DNA of 64,000 nucleotides from Desmodesmus armatus (taxonomy: Eukaryota > Chlorophyta > Chlorophyceae > Sphaeropleales > Scenedesmaceae), in contig VIIQ02000120.1 in NCBI GenBank assembly GCA_007449985.2, positions 62,001-126,000 on the forward strand, given 5' to 3'. A program made the position numbers and the translations under genes. Below are positions 60,391 through 64,000 of the stretch, piece after piece. The notes below the pieces were generated by a model. That model was not told where the DNA came from, searched no databases, and worked only from the letters and a program-made list of their open reading frames with translations. Every line of letters begins with the position of its first letter. Position 1 is the stretch's first letter.

Positions 60391-61060
60391 TGTGCCTGAA
60401 TCCCCCAGATCAACCCCTTCAAGGCTGAGCTGACTGTCAACTGGACATACAACTTTGGGCCCTCAGAGGTACGAAGGTGTTGAGAATACAGCGCAGTCAC
60501 AGTACAGTCAAGGTATCGGAAGACAAAAAGTGACGTCTTCAGCTCAACACGTTGGCATAACACACTCAGCTATGTTTAGAAATGCTCTCGTTTCATGTGC
60601 CCCCACCCTTCCTCCTGCCCCACAAACACATCCAGTCATTGCACAATACGCACAACTGTCTATTTACACGCTTGACCATCCTGCTGATGCAACACACATG
60701 CATGTCGTGACTGTCTGTGTGCCCCCTGCCCCCGCCCCCGCAAACCTCTCACAGACCGGTCGTGCCAAAAAGGTGAAGAGCGCCCTGCTGCGTGTCGTCC
60801 AGGACACGCTCGGCCAACTCCCCGAGATGCTTGGAAGCGGCCAGGCTCGCATCAACAGCAGTGCAGCACTGCCAACGCTGGCAGGGGCTGCCAGTGGACA
60901 GCAGCAGGGGGGTAACCGCGAGCAAGAGATGCTGATGATGACCGCAGCAATGGGCACACTGGCTGCTACTGATTTCAACAGCAACGACGCGGGGGGTATG
61001 GCCACCACCGTTACAGATACAGCGGCAGGGACTGGGGGGGATGGGGTGTTCCTGGCCTGA
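34996..61060 (+). CDS. MscS-like (MSL) mechanosensitive channel, 24 exons over 26 kb
   Basis: Coding exons: 34996-35284, 36119-36298, 37409-37922, 39064-39230, 40113-40208, 40509-40572, 41147-41224, 41921-42061, 42498-42603, 42923-42982, 43349-43491, 45116-45303, 46141-46327, 47042-47149, 48048-48133, 48733-48922, 55993-56082, 57239-57336, 57669-57737, 57928-58042, 58643-58804, 59744-59818, 60409-60468, 60755-61060. All are GT-AG and in phase if one base is restored in exon 3 (37764-37776), giving 1190 residues. Six membrane helices appear (residues ~349-371, 385-408, 427-450, 474-494, 906-926, 932-960). The C-terminal MscS domain shows VFEATLFLLGAHAYDVGD, DIEGTMYRVSKITLL and YPNSKLLLAPLINLSRG. 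Between helices 4 and 5 a helix-rich linker ends in an EF-hand-like stretch (FFFFDK, ENNALIGQHEMVN) and QDMASSLRDTNNIVATLE, the layout of plant MSL4-MSL10. It should open under membrane tension. The N-terminus is long, disordered and acidic. Confidence 0.85.
35495..35540 (+). repeat. Echo of the 3' end of MSL exon 1
   Basis: GTCGGACGCGGGCAGTGCAG then CAGGTGAG matches the end of exon 1 with its donor at 35262-35288 (GTCGGACGGGGGCAGTGGAG, GAGGTGAG). A long G run follows both. Confidence 0.65.
36395..36800 (+). repeat. Three echoes of the 3' half of MSL exon 2
   Basis: CCCCGCAGTGTGTTCAC and AACAGCGGACCTGTCAGATG recur at 36401, 36571 and, more decayed, 36716. The second carries the whole acidic end (GACGAGGGGCAGAGTGGTAA) with its donor. 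The period is about 145-170 bp, and runs of 9-13 G separate copies. If spliced in, these would lengthen an acidic LSDEDEG segment, but their phases do not obviously allow it. Confidence 0.88.
36965..37300 (+). repeat. Two echoes of the 5' half of MSL exon 3
   Basis: Copies of the exon 3 start (GGCTTTGGCAAGCG, CAGAAGATCATxGCAGCACA) lie at 36970 and 37166, each behind a CAG or TAG acceptor. The first contains an in-frame stop (AGCGATAGCAG). The second is almost identical to the true exon at 37409 for about 115 bp. Both are followed by the same CACTGTGTTGACCACCCCTC intron segment. Confidence 0.9.
38015..38195 (+). repeat. Two echoes of the 3' end of MSL exon 3
   Basis: Segments at about 38022 and 38150 copy the end of exon 3 (GCAGAACTGGCAGTGCTGCA, GGAACTCATG, GTGGGTAC donor). 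The second reads LEAELAALQELM and has a CTGCACAG acceptor, so it could be a genuine in-frame cassette exon of 36 bases. The first has a stop. Confidence 0.8.
38255..38990 (+). repeat. Four echoes of the 5' end of MSL exon 4
   Basis: GGGGACAGTGTGCAGGG-like starts occur at about 38258, 38730 and 38848, followed by GACATCTACAAGCGCATGCC-like sequence; a shorter CGCATGCCCTGGTTTGACAA copy lies at 38957. Each of the first three has a CAG acceptor. The true exon starts at 39064. Confidence 0.85.
39630..39776. repeat. ~147-bp foldback (inverted repeat) in MSL intron 4
   Basis: The left arm ACGATCCAGCCTGT, GTGTGAGAGCCAGGTGGATT, GTAGTTGTACAACT is matched by the right arm AGTTGTACAACTAC, AATCCACCTGGCACTCACAC, CAGGCTGGATCGT. 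The arms are about 65 bp with few mismatches around a loop of roughly 18 bases. It could be a small foldback transposon or a microRNA-like hairpin. Confidence 0.8.
40785..40835 (+). repeat. Echo of the 3' end of MSL exon 6
   Basis: CTCCTGCTGTAAATGGCGGT and GGTGAGC copy TTCCTGCTGTGGATGGCGGT, GGTGAGC at 40552-40578, with TGG changed to TAA. A CTGCATGGGGGG tail follows in both. Confidence 0.75.
41071..41139. repeat. (CTG)23 array upstream of the MSL exon 7 acceptor
   Basis: An almost pure CTG run ends seven bases before the 3' splice site at 41146, so it occupies the usual place of the polypyrimidine tract. Confidence 0.95.
41700..42335 (+). repeat. Echoes of MSL exon 8 on both sides of the exon
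   Basis: GCAGGTCCACAATAGCAGTC at 41704 copies the exon start at 41918 with its acceptor. CTGCTGGGGCGCATGCTGGG at 42279, followed by ACACTTC and CACTTCAACAAGGTGGG, copies the exon end at 42009-42066 with its donor, but TAC has become TAA. Confidence 0.85.
43492..44626 (+). repeat. Five tandem copies of a 227-bp unit carrying the end of MSL exon 11
   Basis: The unit begins at the exon 11 donor (GTACGGGG) and ends with a copy of the exon end (CTGTTGACATTGCGGCAGCA, CAACTGGCAACAG). Boundaries fall at 43491, 43718, 43945, 44172, 44399 and 44626. The copies differ at only a few bases: units 1 and 5 share ACGCTACC and CAGCACTAC, units 2-4 have AGGCTACC and CAGGACTAC. This high identity marks a recent expansion. 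Confidence 0.97.
44710..45025 (+). repeat. Echoes of the 5' end of MSL exon 12
   Basis: GGTCAGGGTGACGCCAACCG at 44719, GGTCAGGGTGACGTCATCCG at 44880 and AGGGTGATGTCATCTGG at 45011 copy the exon start at 45116 (GGTCAGGGTGACGTCATTCG). Confidence 0.88.
45355..45765 (+). repeat. Two long echoes of the 3' part of MSL exon 12
   Basis: About 155 bp of exon 12 recur at 45371-45525 and 45595-45752, both ending CTACCAGAGCAGGTGGGT or TACCAGAGCAGGTGGGTC with an intact donor. The first translates LEAVAEGFEGGGVGSGSFRS as in the true exon. Neither has an obvious acceptor, so skipping is likely. Confidence 0.88.
45960..46025 (+). repeat. Echo of the 5' end of MSL exon 13
   Basis: CCGCAGGTCCCGTCTGCTCC then ACAAGCTGCACCGCCAGCAG copies the exon 13 start at 46141 (GATGTCCCGCCTGCGCCACA, AGTTGCACCGCCAGCAG). 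Confidence 0.8.
46855..47365 (+). repeat. Echoes of MSL exon 14 before and after the exon
   Basis: GGCTGCTGATGTGAGGCATG and the following 35 bases at 46860-46910 repeat the exon start at 47041. ATGCTGGACGCCGGGGTGCT through GGACGGCAAACTGGTGAG at 47301-47361 repeats the exon end and donor. Confidence 0.92.
47510..47830 (+). mobile_element. SINE-like repeat with tRNA-like A and B boxes
   Basis: TGCTCCCGTAGTAGAGTGGT then CAAGTC contains TAGTAGAGTGG, a good pol III A box. GGGTTCGATCC 40 bases later is close to a B box. There is no matching acceptor stem, so this is not a tRNA gene. The first 50 bp recur inverted near 9260-9320. The far part (CACCCTCATGAGCCC, TGGCTCGCTGGC) recurs inverted near 23485-23515. 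A (GTACT)n microsatellite follows at 47878-47907. It lies in intron 14 of MSL. Confidence 0.55.
48485..48550 (+). repeat. Echo of the 5' end of MSL exon 16
   Basis: GGTACCGTGGCTTCAAGGAC, GAGGAAGACAGGCAG and GTTGGGCAAG after a CTAG acceptor copy the exon start at 48732; an internal stretch is missing and a stop follows. Confidence 0.88.
48965..49160 (+). repeat. Echo of the 3' end of MSL exon 16, left of the LINE
   Basis: GTGAGGAGGCAGAGGCGGGC, GCGGCATTCTTCTTTCTTGA and GTTCGTGCCG at 49093-49146 copy the exon end GAGGAGGCGGAGGCGGACGC, with the donor changed. GCTTTTGTCCCTGACCCTCA at 48972 precedes it and is met again right of the LINE. Confidence 0.82.
49223..49229. repeat. Target-site duplication ATTAATG, left copy
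   Basis: ATTAATG lies directly before the 3' end of the LINE and again at 55548-55554, directly after its 5' end. Confidence 0.65.
49499..53265 (-). CDS. LINE ORF2: AP endonuclease plus reverse transcriptase (one apparent frameshift)
   Basis: The coding frame runs 53265 to about 52894 and continues one base over to 49499, about 1255 residues. A missing C in the run complementary to 52889-52894 explains the break; restoring it gives AVCYFSPPGSAVYASG. The endonuclease shows LLVQNVGG, VYGFVETML, GGVTVYVRRD, VLGDLNVRLG and SKDHCGLYV. The reverse transcriptase shows YRGISV, TQCGFRPGYGTLDA, VVFVDFKKAFDTV, GTKQGSELSPLLFG and the catalytic VMYADDVGLL. The C-terminus has a zinc knuckle (CRVCCGED, LKHFLLECPVYDD). 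The frame overlaps the ORF1 stop (TATTGACC), and no ATG precedes the first endonuclease motif. It therefore probably starts by reinitiation, a non-AUG codon or ribosomal frameshifting. It performs target-primed reverse transcription in the nucleus. Confidence 0.9.
53262..55205 (-). CDS. LINE ORF1: Gln-rich coiled-coil protein
   Basis: A single open frame of 647 codons starts MMVPRSPTKQPGEG at 55205. The first 250 residues are low complexity, with long Gln runs from CAG repeats mixed with Arg/Ala. Residues ~225-430 are heptad-rich (LLQQLQERFKALEQLGRQV, LKRDVKALQRTIKELQEDQ), predicting a long coiled coil. The last 150 residues are Gly/Ala-rich and then basic (MALYKILLRSKELEF, RVRWSGAVLEKEVRG). 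LINE ORF1 proteins usually trimerise by a coiled coil and bind element RNA. I see no RRM or CCHC zinc finger, so the RNA-binding part may be the basic C-terminus. It ends 1 base into ORF2. Confidence 0.8.
55404..55491. repeat. 44-bp tandem repeat in the LINE 5' UTR
   Basis: ATCATAGTTATCCCTAAGGG and the next 24 bases occur twice in direct succession. Tandem 5' monomers of this kind carry promoter activity in some other LINEs; here that is inference only. Confidence 0.75.
55548..55862 (+). repeat. LINE target site with tandem repeats and second echo of MSL exon 16
   Basis: A 31-bp unit AATTAATGACAAACAACGGC plus ATTGCCCACCA occurs twice (55547-55608); its first ATTAATG is the right target-site copy. 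GCTTTTGTCCCTGACGCTCA (55629) and then (CCCTCAG)8 follow. CCGTACCAACATGTATGCGT and TCAATGAGGAACGCAGCATT at 55802-55850 match the exon 16 echo left of the LINE (49063-49115). Confidence 0.75.
56185..56815 (+). repeat. About five echoes of the 3' end of MSL exon 17
   Basis: GGACATGGCGTCCAGCCTCA, GGGTGAG from the exon end at 56061-56087 recurs at about 56197, 56319, 56438, 56561 and 56680, with a weak remnant at 56800. The period is about 120 bp and similarity falls from left to right. Each unit has a G-rich tract and a GCTTGAAxxxGGxGGAGGxATG segment. Confidence 0.92.
57600..57668. repeat. CTG array directly at the MSL exon 19 acceptor
   Basis: (CTG)17, CACTG and further CTG units run up to the CAG at 57666-57668, leaving no separate polypyrimidine tract. 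Confidence 0.93.
58192..58490. mobile_element. MITE-like element with ~40-bp terminal inverted repeats
   Basis: The left end GGGGTCCACCGCAAACCTAA, GACCCCGGGGGGGGTGACGC is the reverse complement of the right end GCGTCACCCCC...GGGGTC, TTAGGTTTGCGGTGGGCCCC. The interior has three CCGTTTTAGGCT-like segments (58312, 58389, 58428) and long C runs. It has no ORF. It lies in intron 20 of MSL. Flanking target duplication is at most two or three bases (CTT/TTG). Confidence 0.85.
58905..59335 (+). repeat. Three echoes of the 3' end of MSL exon 21
   Basis: GAGACACAATGTTTGAGGCA then CTGCAGGTGCGT from 58780-58810 recurs at 58930 (followed by the same 50-bp intron start), at 59070 and, more decayed, at 59309. 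All but the last keep the GTGCGT donor. Runs of 9-13 G separate them. Confidence 0.93.
59985..60207 (-). mobile_element. Very short 5'-truncated LINE copy (3' UTR only)
   Basis: These 223 bp appear identical to 9634-9856, the 3' UTR of the LINE fragment in the Cys-rich gene. A 6-bp repeat GTTTTG flanks it (59979-59984 and 60208-60213), as expected for a target-site duplication. It lies in intron 22 of MSL. Confidence 0.85.
60296..60388. repeat. (CTG)31 array upstream of the MSL exon 23 acceptor
   Basis: Thirty-one uninterrupted CTG units end 20 bases before the 3' splice site at 60408. This is the longest trinucleotide array in the window. Confidence 0.97.
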
Positions 61061-64000
61061 TGTGGGGGAGGGTTTAGGAATGGTTGAGGGCTGGGATGGC
61101 GGTTTTGAGTGAGGAGTGGTTTGTCAGGAGTCCAACGGCCGTTGGCACCTTCTCTACGTATGTTTTGGTGTATGTTGTAGACGTCGATTGTGAGTAGTGT
61201 GTGTTGCACAGGAGTAAGTTTGAGTAGAGTCTGTTGCAGTAGAGTATGAGTAGAGTTTTGTGAAGTAGCATGGTGCAACTAGAGTATGCCTTTTGTTTTT
61301 GTGCTTTTTTGTGCTTGTTTAGGGCTTGTCGAATGGGCTGGTAGAATGGTTAGCCCAACAGATGTGTGGTGCATCAGCTACAGCCAGGGCTTGGCTGTCA
61401 CCTATTGCTTGGTTCAAAGTTTGTTGTTGCAGTGCCCCGGCACAGCTGCTGTCCACACTTGACAGGTGGCTTGATAGGCGTGTTTGTTAGCACTTGACAC
61501 CAATGCATGATCACACGTCACTCCTTCTGTTGTAGGGCTTTCCAAAAGCGTTGGTGGAATTGGGCCTTGGCGGCTAGCAGGACAACTTGTCTCATCGAAA
61601 GGGTTGTACTGCACATCGGAGTTGGGAGGGGTAACTTCCTTTCACATGGTAGAACAGCAACGCCAGTGTGGCCCTTCTGTGGCCAGTTCTGATCCTGCCA
61701 GTGGTGAGGTTTTCCTTTTTTGTGGTGTGGGAGGTTGGCAGTGGGGGCGTGGGATCAGGGCCTGGTATTGCTTGAGGGGCTGACACTGACAGTATCTGAG
61801 ATAGTGGTTGTCACCTGTCTGCATGCTTTGAATGCTGCACCCCTTGCACGGGCGCCAGGCTTCCGAATGCTCCCTCCTGGAGATTCTGGGGTGAAGGGAG
61901 TTTGTGCGAACGTGTATGATCTGCTTTGGGCTTGGGTGGGTGTGTGTGCCACAAAAGTTGTGGTTTGTTTCTTGGCTTATTGTTTCTCTCTTCGTGTGGG
62001 GCTGCGATTTGTGTGGGGTTGCGGTTTGTGTTTCTTGTCATTCGGCAGTGGCGGCCTATTGCCAGTGATGTTGCTGAGCAGGGGGATTCAGGCTTGCAGC
62101 TGAGGCCGAGCCCCTGTGTTGTAGGGTCTGTGCGAACCCGCAGGACATATGTGCGATGTACTGGTTGTGCTATGCCTTGTGTCAGTGACCGTTGCCGCAA
62201 CCCCCATGCATAGGCTTTGTCAAGCTGCCACAGTATGAAACCTTGATCTTGATCTTGACACAGCATCCATTAGGATATGAGTTGCTGTTGCCACAGCAGT
62301 ACATCCACACCGGCTTCTGTTGATGTGCTGCTGTGTGTGCTGGGGGCTATCGAGGTGGAAGCAATCTGGGTGCTGACTAGCTCAGATTCGCTAGGCGAGA
62401 CCAGCCAGTATGTGCGCAAGGGTTGACACAGGCCGAAGGTAATTGGCCTAGGCGGTGCGACACCATTTTGGCAGATAGGTATTGATGGCTGTATTTTGCA
62501 GGCCCCTCAGGCGGCGCTGCTTGTGAGAGTCTGTTCAACATACCCGGGGTTGACATGCCAAGCAGAAGCTGTGGTGGCAGGCAGGGGTAGTGGAGCGTTG
62601 TGTCAAGGGAGTGTGTTGACTCAATCGGTTGCAGATTGTCTGTTCTCCATTGTTGTTGTGACCTTTGCGCTTATTGCATGTGAAGAAGGTAGAAGGGAGG
62701 GGAGGCGAGCAGGAAGGGAGGGTGTCTGGGTTGGCACTCCCCACCCCCCCCCAACATGTTGTGCCACCAGTCGTGTGAGTGAGTGATACTGCCAGTGCAG
62801 CACGGAGTCTGCCACTGCAGTGGGTTGCACCCGTAGGTCAGGATGGGATGGTTGAGGTTCCGGACTAGGGGGCGAAAAAAGTGTGGTAGAGTTGGCACTG
62901 ATGACAGAGACAGAGACCCAGTTCCCCACGAGTTGCAGACGCTCGGCGATCAATTCGCCAGTGGGTGAGTCACCCGGTTGAGACACTTGATGCCTGAACC
63001 AGCAGAAATGATTCCCTCGGCAACAGCTGTGCACTGTGGCGGTTGTTGGTGATGATTGAGGCACTTTCAATGTGCCTGCAAAGGTCAGGACATGTGTCTG
63101 TTCAGTTCGCACTCACAAAGGGGTTGCACTGTCACGCTGGCAGACCCCTTAGTACACTAAGCCCCAACCCTTCACAGCTGGGCACCCAGCGAGTGAAAGG
63201 GCGTGTGAAGCCTCCTGAGGGGTAGTTGTGGAGGCCATCATTGATGGCAGTGCCTGTGAAGAGTGTTTTGCTGTGGGGGCCGAGCGTGCCACCCCCACCA
63301 TGGGCTGGCTGGAGAAAGTACATTTCTATGCATAGGCGACTGTCCTTGGGTTGTTTGAGAAGGGCGGCAACGCACGGTCCTGCTGCATCTATGGCGTTGC
63401 GCACTTTGTGCCAAGTATGTTTGCATTGCATGCGCCCAGGATGTTGTTGTAAAGGTTCGTACAGGGTGGTGGTATTGCACTTGAGGAAGAGAATTTTCAA
63501 TGAGCTGTATAGTGTAGCATGCGACTCCTGCATGCTGTCAGCGGGTTGTGGGTACTCAGCTGAGCCGAGTGAAAGCCACTGACATGTTCAGGCAGAGACT
63601 CTGCGGCAGGCATTGAGCAGCACACCCCCCTGGGCAGTTGCAAAGTGTTGCAGGCAGATGCAGAGAGTTGACTTGCTGGGCTACCATGCCATCAGTACGG
63701 GACATGTGGTGCTGTGCTGTGCTGTGCTGTGACTGCGTGATATCCTTGAAGAAGGGTTGTGGGACAGTGGGGAGGTGACAGTGGGTGCTGGTAACTCTGG
63801 ATAGATGGGCATGCAGTCAACATGCTGTCTGACTTGATCTTTGTACTACAAGTCATAGTATCAAGTTATAGTGTGGCGCCCCATACCACCCGTCTCCCTT
63901 AACCGACGCTCTCTCAAGGTTGATGTGCGCCATCATATGCGCATGCAAGACAGTCACTATCCGCACAAGCACTGCTCACGGTGGGACCATCCTGAGGTGT
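61061..64000. other. Region downstream of MSL, no gene recognised
   Basis: It should begin with the MSL 3' UTR. No TGTAA lies within 1 kb of the stop; one occurs near 63446. ORFs are short and without recognisable domains. A (TGTGC)n run lies at about 63708-63732. Confidence 0.4.

Noticed and set aside
61720..62213. Overlapping ORFs of 95-150 codons on both strands
   Set aside because: No domain, Cys/Phe-rich random-looking translations, no exon signals in phase.

Overview
The window is nuclear DNA of a eukaryote, most likely a chlamydomonadalean green alga. The genes are split by GT-AG introns, CAG/CTG repeats and long G or C runs are everywhere, and a TGTAA poly(A) signal of the kind used by these algae lies 74 bases past one stop codon. 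One gene is a recognisable plant/algal topoisomerase VI subunit (RHL1). A large-genome relative such as Haematococcus would fit, but the sequence does not prove the genus. Exon models below were built by hand from splice sites and reading-frame phase.

Layout. (1) 1-785, minus: 5' part of an F-box/leucine-rich-repeat gene, with a MITE-like element 40 bp upstream and a 69-bp minisatellite beyond it. (2) 2623-11765, plus: a 15-exon gene for a secreted Cys-rich protein (signal peptide, GCC2/GCC3-type repeats, PAN-like segments, NHL-like propeller); intron 12 holds a 5'-truncated LINE. (3) 11766-15526: no gene seen. (4) 15605-25008, minus: three tandem two-exon F-box/LRR paralogs, each ending in a Gln-rich coiled-coil exon. 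(5) 25435-34136, plus: RHL1 (12 exons), divergent from the last F-box gene. (6) 34996-61060, plus: a 26-kb, 24-exon MscS-like (MSL) mechanosensitive channel gene. Its intron 16 contains a complete two-ORF LINE in antisense with a 7-bp target-site duplication. (7) 61061-64000: no gene seen.

The most unusual signal is a set of 'exon echoes'. In RHL1 and MSL nearly every exon is accompanied, in the neighbouring intron, by one to six diverged tandem copies of one of its ends, often with the splice site included. The introns are also polar: G runs sit near the 5' splice site, C runs near the 3' splice site, and (CTG)n arrays directly abut many acceptors. The upstream Cys-rich gene shows no echoes.

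Eight single-base indels break otherwise perfect frames, all at runs of three or more identical bases and seven of them deletions. They look like assembly errors in homopolymers rather than pseudogene lesions. RHL1 acts in the nucleus in DNA topology and endoreduplication. The MSL protein is a membrane tension-gated channel. The F-box proteins should be substrate receptors of SCF ubiquitin ligases. I see no operon-like functional link among them.
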